Below, in pieces: positions 43,185 to 50,879 of a stretch of DNA of 56,771 nt (the stretch's first letter is position 1; every line of letters begins with the position of its first letter). The stretch is from contig JABACD010000029.1 of the NCBI GenBank assembly GCA_014237855.1, positions 1-56,771 on the forward strand, in the 5' to 3' direction. The notes under the pieces were generated by a model, which did not search any database, was not told where the DNA came from, and saw only the letters and a list, made by a program, of their open reading frames with translations. The DNA is from Planctomycetota bacterium. GTDB lineage: Bacteria > Planctomycetota > UBA1135 > GCA-002686595. The translations under genes and the position numbers were made by a program.

Positions 43185-43793
43185 ATGGATGCTCCTGACG
43201 ACGATCCCACGGCTCGTGCACTCAGTGGTGACCCCGAGGCTCGCAATGCGCTGCTGGAGAGGCACCTGGGGAGCCTGCGTAGTTATATTCGCGTGAGGCT
43301 CGGGAATCACCTCCGGGAGAAGGAGACCAGCCAGGACCTGGCCCAATCGGTCTGCCGGCAGGTGCTTCAGGGCTTCGATGACTTCGACTATCGCGGAGAG
43401 CAGAGCTTTCGGCAGTGGCTCCTGATTCAGGCTGAGAACAAGATTCGGGACCGTCAGCGCTTCTGGCACCGGGGCAAGCGGGACCGCGATCGTGAGGAAG
43501 CTCAGGTGGAGGGGCAGGCACCGGCGGGTGGCCTTGAGATGTCTGCAGCACCCCTCCATGACCTGTGCACCCCTAGCCGTCACGTGGCAGGGCGTGAAGA
43601 GCTGCAGCTCCTGGAGGATGCCTATGCGCGTCTTCCCGATGACTTCCGTACGGTGATCCACCTGGCCCGGATCAAGGGGCTATCCCATCGGGAGATTGCA
43701 GAGAGGATGGGCCGTAGTATTCTGGCCACGCGGACACTGCTCTCGAGAGCCCTGGCCAGGCTGGCCAGCGAGCTGGAGCCCGGATCGGAGTGA
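43185..43793 (+). CDS. ECF-type sigma factor (kinase-associated)
   Basis: 202 aa from the ATG at 43185; in-frame TTG at 43176 and GTG at 43182 are alternatives. Region 2 is seen in YIRVRLGNHLREKETSQDLAQSV and DFDYRGEQSFRQWLLIQAENKIRDRQR; region 4 in SHREIAERMGRSILATRTLLSR. No anti-sigma gene lies nearby. In planctomycetes, ECF sigma factors of this kind often lie beside a Ser/Thr kinase, and here the kinase is divergent, with its start 54 bp away. Control by phosphorylation is a reasonable inference. Confidence 0.88.
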   Translation: MDAPDDDPTARALSGDPEARNALLERHLGSLRSYIRVRLGNHLREKETSQDLAQSVCRQVLQGFDDFDYRGEQSFRQWLLIQAENKIRDRQRFWHRGKRDRDREEAQVEGQAPAGGLEMSAAPLHDLCTPSRHVAGREELQLLEDAYARLPDDFRTVIHLARIKGLSHREIAERMGRSILATRTLLSRALARLASELEPGSE

Positions 43794-43826
43794 TGCCGGG
43801 AGAGGACCGCAGCTGCGCTGCCGGAG

Positions 43827-45689
43827 CTAGCGTGATTCGGAGCGACGCTTTCGGCGCGGTCGCTCGCGAGCCTCGCGAGGAGGCCGCTCGGGAATCAGAC
43901 ACTGCCTTCCCGAGCCAATCAGGTCCTGGCGCCCGGCGTCTAGCAGGGCTTCCCGGACGGTGAAGTAGTTCTCCGGAGCAAAGAACTGCATGAGGGCTCG
44001 TTGAGTCTGGCGGTCGCGTAGCTTGCGGACGGTGTGCACTGGCTTCATCGAGATCGGATCGAGTCCCGTGTAGTGCATGCAGGTGGCAATATCCATCGGT
44101 GCAGGAATGAAGTCCTGTACCTGGCGGGGCCGGTAGCCACGTGCCTTCAGAAAGAGGGCAAGGTCGATCATGTCCTCTACCGTCGAGCCGGGGTGGCTGG
44201 CGATGAAGTAGGGGACCAGGTATTGCTCCTTGCCAGCTCGTTCAGAGGCGGCGCGAAACTCATCGGCGAACTCATCGAAGCTCTCGACCTCGGGCTTCTT
44301 CATGAGCTTGAGGACATCCGGGCTGGTGTGCTCGGGGGCAACCTTCAGGTGACCGCCTACATGATGCGCGGCTAGCTCGTCCAGGTACTCGGGTGCCAGC
44401 ACGGCAAGGTCAGTGCGCACTCCGGACTGGATGTTGACCTTCTTGATCCCGGGAATGTCGCGGGTCTTACGCATCAAGTCCACGGTGGGACCGTGGTCTG
44501 TATCAAGCAGCTTGCAGACCTTGGGATGGATGCAGGAGAGTCTTCGACAGACCTTCTCGACCTCTGGGTCCTTGCAACGCATTCGATACATGTTCGCGGT
44601 GGGGCCCCCCAGGTCGCTCAGGCTTCCCTTGAAGTCCGGAGCTTTGGCTACCTCTCTGGCCTCCTTCAAGATGGAATCTTCGCTCCTGTTCTGAATGACG
44701 CGCCCCTGGTGCATCGTGATGGAGCAAAAGGTGCAGCCTCCGAAGCAGCCGCGCATGATCGAGATCGAATCCTTGATCATGACCCACGCCGGGATGGACT
44801 CGTCATAGGACGGGTGCGGCCTGCGGGTGTAGGGTAGGTCGTAGATTCCATCCATCTCGCCCTCGTCGAGGGGGAGTTCTGGGGGATTGATCACCAGGGT
44901 CCGGTCGCCGTGCGGCTGTGTGAGTCGCCTGGCGTTGAATGGGCTTGTCTCGTGATGGAGCTTGCGGGTCATGTCTGCAAAGGACCGGTGATCGACCTTG
45001 ACAGTCTCGAAGGATGGAAGCTCGATGGTCCCCTCGGATGAGTCGGGGAGAGACTCCTTCTTGCCCAGCAGGTAGGCGACCCCCCGCATGTCTCGGAGGT
45101 CGCGCACGGTCTCTCCTGAGTCCAGTCGCCTGGCAACCTCGAGGATGACCCGCTCTCCCATTCCAAACCCGAGCAGATCCGCCTTCGTGGAGACAAGGAC
45201 GCTGGGTCTGACGGTCTCCGACCAGTAGTCGAAGTGCGCAATTCGTCTCAGGGAGGCTTCTACGCCACCAATCACGATTGGTATGCCCTTGAACGCTTCC
45301 CGGCAGCGCTGGGCATAGACATTCGTGGCGCGGTCTGGCCGCAGTTCAATTCGACCACCGGGCGAGTAGGCGTCCTCGTTGCGCCGCTTCTTGTTGGCCG
45401 TGTAGTGGTTGATCATCGAGTCCATGTTTCCGGCGCTGACTGCGTAGAAGAGGCGCGGTGCACCCAGCTCTCGCCAGGGGTCAGCACTCTTCCAATCGGG
45501 CTGACAGAGCAGCGCGACCCGAAATCCAGCCTTCTCGAGGACTCGGCCGAGAAGGGCGGCAGCGAAGGAGGGGTGATCGAGGTAGGCATCGCCCGAGACG
45601 AAGACTATGTCGGCCTGATCCCATCCGCGGGCATCCATCTCGGCGCGGGTGGTTGGCAGGAAACTCAGGGCATCTGACTCGTGGACCAT
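43827..45689 (-). CDS. YgiQ-family radical SAM protein
   Basis: 620 aa from the ATG at 45689, preferred over a TTG at 45719 because a -10 hexamer lies 8 nt before it. An N-terminal domain of about 300 residues with [16 protein letters not shown] and [19 protein letters not shown] precedes the radical SAM core, whose cluster Cys are 315, 319 and 322 (C-FGG-C-TF-C). The C-terminus is Arg-rich. YgiQ (UPF0313) proteins are conserved, but their reaction has not been established to my knowledge. Convergent with the ECF sigma gene (33-bp gap). Confidence 0.9.
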   Translation of the reverse strand: MVHESDALSFLPTTRAEMDARGWDQADIVFVSGDAYLDHPSFAAALLGRVLEKAGFRVALLCQPDWKSADPWRELGAPRLFYAVSAGNMDSMINHYTANKKRRNEDAYSPGGRIELRPDRATNVYAQRCREAFKGIPIVIGGVEASLRRIAHFDYWSETVRPSVLVSTKADLLGFGMGERVILEVARRLDSGETVRDLRDMRGVAYLLGKKESLPDSSEGTIELPSFETVKVDHRSFADMTRKLHHETSPFNARRLTQPHGDRTLVINPPELPLDEGEMDGIYDLPYTRRPHPSYDESIPAWVMIKDSISIMRGCFGGCTFCSITMHQGRVIQNRSEDSILKEAREVAKAPDFKGSLSDLGGPTANMYRMRCKDPEVEKVCRRLSCIHPKVCKLLDTDHGPTVDLMRKTRDIPGIKKVNIQSGVRTDLAVLAPEYLDELAAHHVGGHLKVAPEHTSPDVLKLMKKPEVESFDEFADEFRAASERAGKEQYLVPYFIASHPGSTVEDMIDLALFLKARGYRPRQVQDFIPAPMDIATCMHYTGLDPISMKPVHTVRKLRDRQTQRALMQFFAPENYFTVREALLDAGRQDLIGSGRQCLIPERPPREARERPRRKRRSESR

Positions 45690-45697
45690 GGCCGGGC

Positions 45698-45703
45698 AGT
45701 CTA
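45698..45703 (-). promoter_or_regulatory. Putative -10 element (TAGACT) of a leaderless promoter, ygiQ-type gene
   Basis: On the - strand TAGACT has 8 nt between it and the ATG at 45689. The same hexamer in the opposite direction (45745-45750) serves the divergent lipoprotein gene. Confidence 0.4.
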
Positions 45704-45744
45704 ACGCTCCAAAATCCAATGGGGGCGCTGAAAGATCCGGGAGG

Positions 45745-45750
45745 TAGACT
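45745..45750 (+). promoter_or_regulatory. Putative -10 element (TAGACT) of a leaderless promoter, lipoprotein gene
   Basis: TAGACT with 9 nt before the ATG at 45760; mirror image of the element at 45698-45703. Confidence 0.4.
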
Positions 45751-45759
45751 CAGGCGATC

Positions 45760-46644
45760 ATGGAACCGCGCTACATGGCACTCCTTTCTCTCTTGTCGGT
45801 CCTCGCCTGTGGCTCGGAGGGTGAGGGCACCATCCAGCAGCTTCCCAGAGACCCCCTGGGGCATGAAGAGATTCGTCAGAGGGCCTCGACCGAGCTGGGG
45901 ACGATTCAATTCATCAAGCCCAGGAGCGATGAGCCCCTGCTGGATCCCTACCAGGCGCCAATCCTCTATCGAGAAGATCTGAAGGCGGATGAGTCGGTGG
46001 TCCTTGGCATCGTCGAGTCCACGGGGGGTGAGTTGCAGGTGAGGGCGGCGCAGCCAACCATCTATTTTCATGGCGAGCCCGCCACCGCGGAACTCCCCGA
46101 GCAGCGCAGCTTTCTGTGGTTTGGCCGTGCTGGCGTTGAAGGCCCGGTCACGGTGCAGGGGCTCAGGGTGAGCTACGACTCCGAGGGCTATCCAACCCTC
46201 TACGAGGTGATGAGAGACAGTAATGGAGTGACCCTCGTCTACGCAGCGTCCACCGAGGAGCTGCGCGCAACTGAGGCCGGCTCAGGGCCCTTGCCGGGAC
46301 GTCAGTTCTCGATCGAACCTGACCTCGCCGACCAGCCAGCCCTGCTGGTCGTTGGCCTCGTCAGCAAGGGGCAAGCGCCCATGGGGCCTATTGTTTACCT
46401 GGAGGCACGCTCCGGTGATCTGTTCAACCTGCACTGTCGCTGTAGCCCTTCTGCAATCCGCGAGATCAGCGAGACGCTTGAGTACCAGCTTGTCGAGTGG
46501 AAGTCCCTCAGCGAGGAGCTCCGCGGGGAGGTAGCCCGGCTGCTTGGTGGGGCACAAGCGAGCGAATCGCCGGCTCTGCCGGGATTCCCAGCCAGGGACG
46601 CGATCTCCAGCGTGCTGCGGCTGGCTCCAGAGGTCTCGCGCTAG
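45760..46644 (+). CDS. Lipoprotein of unknown function
   Basis: 294 aa. Short leader MEPRYMALLSLLSVLAC with Cys17 in a good lipobox (V-L-A-C), so it is a lipoprotein. The rest has mixed alpha/beta character with no motif I recognise; YFHGEPATAELPEQRSFLWFGR and ISETLEYQLVEWKSLSEEL are the most distinctive stretches, the last likely a helix. ATG 45760 is favoured over ATG 45775 by the promoter spacing. It is divergent from the radical SAM gene and convergent with 46723-47694. Confidence 0.6.
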   Translation: MEPRYMALLSLLSVLACGSEGEGTIQQLPRDPLGHEEIRQRASTELGTIQFIKPRSDEPLLDPYQAPILYREDLKADESVVLGIVESTGGELQVRAAQPTIYFHGEPATAELPEQRSFLWFGRAGVEGPVTVQGLRVSYDSEGYPTLYEVMRDSNGVTLVYAASTEELRATEAGSGPLPGRQFSIEPDLADQPALLVVGLVSKGQAPMGPIVYLEARSGDLFNLHCRCSPSAIREISETLEYQLVEWKSLSEELRGEVARLLGGAQASESPALPGFPARDAISSVLRLAPEVSR

Positions 46645-46665
46645 CCCGTCGACCCCTCTCCTAGT

Positions 46666-46688
46666 GCGAGCAGGCATGGATTGCTCGC
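46666..46688. terminator. Weak hairpin between convergent genes
   Basis: 7-bp stem GCGAGCA/TGCTCGC with a 9-nt loop, located between the stop codons at 46644 and 46723. No T tract on either side, so it is a tentative call. Confidence 0.25.
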
Positions 46689-46722
46689 CCTGAGTGCTCG
46701 AGGTTCCTGGTGTGCAGGAGTC

Positions 46723-47694
46723 TCAGTCCAGAGCAATTCGGATGCTTGAGGTCTCCCCCGGGCTGAGCTGCAGCCGACCCTCCTGTTTCCGTCCATCGCT
46801 GGCCAGCACTCTCAACAGGAGATCGACGGCTGGAACATCCTCGAAGGAGAAGTACCCCTCCGCGTCACTGGAAGCATGAAAGGGGTTGTCCGTGACCACG
46901 AGTTCTGCGGGGTACTCCGACTCTCCGTGAACACTACAGGTGAGCCTCGTGAGTCCTCGGCTACGGCGAAACATCAAGGCTCGCTCTCCATCGGGAAGTA
47001 CCGGGTAATTGAAGAGTCGCTCACCGGCGGCGTTGGTCATGACCGCCGTGTGCAGGGCACGATCACCCGAAGAGAGCTCGAGCCGCTGCCAGGTCTGCAC
47101 CACGGAAGATACCGGCCGGTAGCCGTCGCCAGCGTTCTTGAGCTGGAGCGGCTCAATTGGCGGAGGGTAGATGTGTTGCTCGAGACCGGCTGCAATCCAG
47201 ACCAGGGCATTGGGTATGGGGTTATCTGCCTGGTCAACGATGACTCCAGAGACATTGGCAATCCTGGTGCGATCGGGTGCAGTTGGAAGGGGAGCCTCGC
47301 GAGGTTCAAAGGTCGGCTCGCCAGTCTCGATGGCCAGGCTGCTCAGGGGCTCTCCAGTCCCCGGGGTACCCCAGTACTCCCACAGGAGATTGGCAGCCAC
47401 GATGGTGATCACGAACTTGATGAACGTGAGCTTCATGGAATCCAGTACGAGGGCCGAGAAGGCGAGCTTGCCCTCGATCCTCAAGAAGATGAGTACCAGG
47501 AATGGAATGGGGATGTAGCTCCACCAGATGTTCTCGTTCCAGGCGCTCATCTCTCGTGCTTCCCAGATTGGATTCAAGAAGGCGAAGATACCCAGCAGGA
47601 TGAGCAGGCAGATTGCAAGGGATGTTCGGCTCAGCTGGGGTGGGGCGATGTGTAGAGCGTCAGCCTCCTCTGGGATCCGAGTTGCGTTGTTCAT
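46723..47694 (-). CDS. Multi-pass membrane protein with carboxypeptidase-regulatory-like domain
   Basis: 323 aa from the ATG at 47694, which overlaps the transporter stop by one base (TGATG). Three hydrophobic segments occupy about residues 21-110 (LAICLLILLGIFAFL, YIPIPFLVLIFL, LTFIKFVITIVAANLLW). A large outside part with a beta-sandwich CarboxypepD_reg-like pattern follows (VSGVIVDQADNPIPNALVWI; later EGYFSFEDVPAVDLLLRVLA). In between, TCSVHGESEYPAELVV resembles the region around a cupredoxin site, but copper ligands are not clear. Coupling to an SSS transporter suggests a joint function. Confidence 0.7.
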   Translation of the reverse strand: MNNATRIPEEADALHIAPPQLSRTSLAICLLILLGIFAFLNPIWEAREMSAWNENIWWSYIPIPFLVLIFLRIEGKLAFSALVLDSMKLTFIKFVITIVAANLLWEYWGTPGTGEPLSSLAIETGEPTFEPREAPLPTAPDRTRIANVSGVIVDQADNPIPNALVWIAAGLEQHIYPPPIEPLQLKNAGDGYRPVSSVVQTWQRLELSSGDRALHTAVMTNAAGERLFNYPVLPDGERALMFRRSRGLTRLTCSVHGESEYPAELVVTDNPFHASSDAEGYFSFEDVPAVDLLLRVLASDGRKQEGRLQLSPGETSSIRIALD

Positions 47695-49160
47695 CAGGTG
47701 GACTCTTCCTGAGGTGACCAGTCCCGAAGACACCAGATGACCAGAGAGGAGATCAGGAATACCACTCCGCCTTCCCACGAGACATGGTCGTCTGTTGGGC
47801 GCAGGAAGATGTACCAGGTACCCGCGATTCCAAGTACGCCCGTCAGAATTCCGAAGAAGACACCGCGCGCCGTGGTTCGTTGATCGTAGAGCAGGAAGAC
47901 AATCGCAGGTCCGAGGCCTACTCCGAGAGCGAACCAGGAGAGCAGCACGAAGTTGTGAATCAGCGGGCTCTTTCCGAAGGTCAAGCAGACGGCGGCGGTC
48001 AGGGTCGCCAGGACTGCAAGACGACTGAGCAGGAGGCCGCCGACCTCTCGTCTTCGCCAGGACCTGGGACCCAGGTCACGAAGCAAGCTAGCGGCGATCA
48101 CCAGCAGCTGACTGTCGCAGGTTGACATGACCGCGGCAAACAAGGTGGCCAGTAGGAAGCCAACGAAGCCAGTGAACAGGAACTTCGTGCTCATGTCCTG
48201 AGCCAGGGTGGGGTAGAGCACCTCCTGAACTCCCTGGCTACCATCTCCGAGCATGGATAGTTCCGGGTAGATCGCCCGACCGACCAGCCCAAGCGCCAGG
48301 GCGCCGGCGGCCATGACGATGTTCCAGAAGGTGCCGTAGAACATCGCCTGTCGCGCGTGCCGGGGATCGTCCAGCGACATGTGGCGCACCAGTATGTGTG
48401 GATTACCAAACGACCCCAGGCCGATGCAGAAGCCGCCGATCAGGGAGAGCCACCCGCTCGACAGCTGCAGAAGCTGGGGATCGATTGCCTTCAAGGCATC
48501 GGCTACCGCAGTGAGCCCTCCCGCGTGGACGACTCCCAGGATGGGTAGCAGGACGATACCGAAGAGCATCAGGCAGGCCTGTACCACATCTGTGATGACC
48601 ACAGCTCGGTAGCCACCGAGCAAGGTGTAGACAAGAATGATCCCGGCGGTGATCACCAGCCCCCAGGTGCGACCATCAACCTGCTCGAACACAACTCCCA
48701 GGGTCTTGGCACCAGCGACGAGCTGCGCACTCACATAGGTCAGCAGAAAGAGGACGATGACCAGGCCGGCAAGCTGTCGAGTCGGGAGACGGGAGGTGCC
48801 TGGCCCCGCTGGTCCAAGCGGCGCGCGCTTGAGGACATCAGGTAAGGTCAGGGAGTCTGTTTCGATCGAGCGTTGTCGCAGCCGAGGGCCAATGGTCACG
48901 AACATCACTGCTTCGGCCAGGATGTAGCCTGGAAATAGCCAGATCGCGGAGAGTCCAGATACCCACGCAGCACCGCTCGCGCCCAGCACGAGCCAGGCTG
49001 ACCGGCCGGAACTGACAGCCGAGAGGGCCATCGAGAAGGCCGAGATCTCGCGTCCAGCGAGGAAGTAGTCCTCCTGGCTGTCACGGTTGCGGCGCGAAGC
49101 CCATAGACCGACCGCGATGGTCAGCACCAGGTACCCCGCGAAGATCATCAGTGTGGTCAT
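47694..49160 (-). CDS. Sodium/solute symporter (SSS family, PutP-like)
   Basis: 488 aa, about 13 hydrophobic helices. SSS signatures include QEDYFLAGREISAFSMALS near the N-terminus and GSFGNPHILVRHMS in the middle, like the proline-permease block G-Q-P-H-I-L-V-R-F-M. Substrate cannot be assigned; the family takes up proline, pantothenate, sugars or similar solutes with Na+. It follows cutC by 25 bp and is coupled to the membrane protein 46723-47694. Its own leaderless-type promoter lies inside the cutC/SSS gap. Confidence 0.9.
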   Translation of the reverse strand: MTTLMIFAGYLVLTIAVGLWASRRNRDSQEDYFLAGREISAFSMALSAVSSGRSAWLVLGASGAAWVSGLSAIWLFPGYILAEAVMFVTIGPRLRQRSIETDSLTLPDVLKRAPLGPAGPGTSRLPTRQLAGLVIVLFLLTYVSAQLVAGAKTLGVVFEQVDGRTWGLVITAGIILVYTLLGGYRAVVITDVVQACLMLFGIVLLPILGVVHAGGLTAVADALKAIDPQLLQLSSGWLSLIGGFCIGLGSFGNPHILVRHMSLDDPRHARQAMFYGTFWNIVMAAGALALGLVGRAIYPELSMLGDGSQGVQEVLYPTLAQDMSTKFLFTGFVGFLLATLFAAVMSTCDSQLLVIAASLLRDLGPRSWRRREVGGLLLSRLAVLATLTAAVCLTFGKSPLIHNFVLLSWFALGVGLGPAIVFLLYDQRTTARGVFFGILTGVLGIAGTWYIFLRPTDDHVSWEGGVVFLISSLVIWCLRDWSPQEEST

Positions 49161-49168
49161 GGGCGGCT

Positions 49169-49174
49169 AATCTA
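49169..49174 (-). promoter_or_regulatory. Putative -10 element (TAGATT) of a leaderless promoter, symporter gene
   Basis: On the - strand TAGATT has 8 nt before the symporter ATG at 49160. Confidence 0.4.
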
Positions 49175-49185
49175 ATGCTTGGCTC

Positions 49186-49833
49186 TCAAGAACTCTCCTC
49201 ATCCCTGCTGGAGTTGGCTTGCAGGTCGAGGGCGACGGAGCTGTGTACCTCTCGGGCCCCAGTGGCGGCGATCAGCTGGTGGACGTGATCCAGGCGAACA
49301 CCTCCACCTGGCATCACCACGAGGCGATCTCGCGCGGCCTGAACCAGGCGAGCGAGCTGCTCTCGACCCTCCCAGGCTGTGGGGGGGCCTCCTGTGGTGA
49401 GGAGCCGCTTGACCCCGAGATCAACCAGGACCTCAAGTGCCGGCAGGGGGGAATCGATCTCGTCGAAAGCTCGGTGAAAGGTCACGGGAACTCCTCTCGA
49501 GCGTTTGATCAGGCGTCTCATCGCCGGGACGTCAATGCAACCCTCGCGATCCAGCACGCCCATGACCAGCCCATGAGCACCTGCATCAAGCGCGCTGTCA
49601 ATTGAGCGCTCCATGCAGGTTAGCTCCAGGTCGTCGTGGACGAAGTTCCCTCCTCGTGGACGGATCATCGCGTGGACGAGGACGCCGCTATTCTCAACGA
49701 CCTGACGTAACTCCCCGGGGTCCGGTGTGAGACCTCCCAGGTCGAGTCGGGAGCAGTACTCCAGGCGCTGGGCCACCTCCGAGGCAAGTTCTGCGGCCGC
49801 CTCGGAATCAACGCAAACCTCGAGGAGTGTCAT
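49186..49833 (-). CDS. cutC: CutC-family protein
   Basis: 215 aa. TIM-barrel protein first linked to copper tolerance in E. coli, though its biochemical role is debated. Family blocks are LEVCVDS, RLDLGGLTPDPGEL, HAMIRPRGGNFVHDDLEL, GLVMGVLDREGCID, VPVTFHRAFDE, RLLTTGG and GGGVRLDHV, all in order. The C-terminus is short and Ser-rich. It is divergent from the TetR gene, and a perfect 22-bp palindrome sits 22 bp upstream of its start, so the TetR protein may control it. Confidence 0.92.
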   Translation of the reverse strand: MTLLEVCVDSEAAAELASEVAQRLEYCSRLDLGGLTPDPGELRQVVENSGVLVHAMIRPRGGNFVHDDLELTCMERSIDSALDAGAHGLVMGVLDREGCIDVPAMRRLIKRSRGVPVTFHRAFDEIDSPLPALEVLVDLGVKRLLTTGGPPTAWEGREQLARLVQAARDRLVVMPGGGVRLDHVHQLIAATGAREVHSSVALDLQANSSRDEESS

Positions 49834-49855
49834 GAGATGATCTTGTTCTTGGCCC

Positions 49856-49877
49856 GGACTTTCACCAGTGAAAGTCC
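49856..49877. promoter_or_regulatory. Perfect palindrome, candidate TetR-family operator
   Basis: Arms GGACTTTCAC (49856-49865) and GTGAAAGTCC (49868-49877) around the centre CA: a 22-bp perfect inverted repeat, the usual size of a TetR-family operator, between cutC and the tetR-type gene. It could block cutC transcription and control the regulator as well. Confidence 0.6.
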
Positions 49878-50063
49878 AAGGGCGGTCGACGAGTCTTGCC
49901 GGCTGTTCGGTACGGTCGCCTCCAAGAGTAAAAGATTTGATCTATGAAAGACCAGCTGCAGAGATCGGAGGGAGTTCAATGCCCGCATGACTGCGGTTGG
50001 TTAGATTGGGGACATAGAGCAACCAGGAGAGAGTGAATCACTTACCCCCAAACAGGCTTCGCC

Positions 50064-50729
50064 ATGGGAGAGACCACCAGTAAGGCTTGGGCGAGCCCAC
50101 GCCAGGCCCGAGGGCTGGAGAGCATGAAGCGAATGCTCGACGCAGCACAAGAGCTGCTCGAGACGGTGCACTTCAGTGAGCTCAAGGTCCAGGATATCGT
50201 CAAGAAGGCCGAAACCTCGATTGGCTCGTTCTACAACCGCTTCAAGACCAAGGATGGATTGCTTCATTGTCTTGAGAGTAGATACGTCGAGGAGCACAGC
50301 CGTGTTGTCGAAGGGCAAATTGTAGGCAGATCCCCGTGGAAAGAGGCTGATCTGGGCGAGCGAGTCAGCTGGCTCACTCGCTTGATCGTTAAATTCAATC
50401 GCGAGCGTCGAGGCTTGCTGCGAACAATTCGGATAAGGCAGATCCTCGGGAAGGAGTCAGGGACTGCTCCGGGGCCCCTTGACGACCAAGGGCCGTGTTC
50501 GAGCTACATCGATTTCCTCTTGGAGCGCAGGGCAGAGATAGGGCATCCACATCCTGAGCAGGCGGTCAGGATAGGGTGCGTCTCGATGGTTGTTACTCTT
50601 GATCAGTTCATGCTGTTTGACGGCACGTCTGTTCAGTCAGTGGCTGGCTTTCAGGATGAGGTCCTGGCAGTTGAGATGTCAAATCAGCTGCTGTCCTATC
50701 TGGGGTGGATTCGCACCCAGACGAGTTAG
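50064..50729 (+). CDS. TetR-family transcriptional regulator
   Basis: 221 aa. N-terminal helix-turn-helix at about 22-70: MKRMLDAAQELLETVHFSEL, VQDIVKKAETSIGSFYNRFKTKDGLL, with the S-x-G-S-F-Y-N-R-F-K recognition helix. The rest is the helical ligand-binding part, which I cannot assign to a ligand. No Shine-Dalgarno stands directly before the ATG; AGGAGAG lies about 36 nt upstream. Divergent from cutC across 230 bp that hold a 22-bp perfect palindrome. No partner gene is directly downstream. Confidence 0.85.
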   Translation: MGETTSKAWASPRQARGLESMKRMLDAAQELLETVHFSELKVQDIVKKAETSIGSFYNRFKTKDGLLHCLESRYVEEHSRVVEGQIVGRSPWKEADLGERVSWLTRLIVKFNRERRGLLRTIRIRQILGKESGTAPGPLDDQGPCSSYIDFLLERRAEIGHPHPEQAVRIGCVSMVVTLDQFMLFDGTSVQSVAGFQDEVLAVEMSNQLLSYLGWIRTQTS

Positions 50730-50786
50730 GTCTCGCATGCCAGGGCTGGTGGCTCCAGTTCCCAGGTTTAGATACGGGTCAACAAC

Positions 50787-50796
50787 GGGGGGGGGG
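50787..50796 (+). repeat. Run of ten G
   Basis: G10 homopolymer, 57 nt after the TetR stop codon and 83 nt outside the stop of the M6 gene. In this GC-rich genome such runs can slip, and it is prone to sequencing error too. Confidence 0.7.
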
Positions 50797-50833
50797 CACC
50801 ACGAACACTGTACCTGCTATTGCAGGTGACACC

Positions 50834-50867
50834 GGCATGGCACCCGCGCTACCGCGGACGCCATGCC
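50834..50867. terminator. Compound hairpin between convergent TetR and M6 genes
   Basis: Outer stem GGCATGGC/GCCATGCC (8 bp), small internal loop, inner stem CCGCG/CGCGG around CTAC. It lies 12 nt beyond the M6 stop codon. No T tract follows in either direction. Confidence 0.4.
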
Positions 50868-50879
50868 AGCTCGGGGTCG

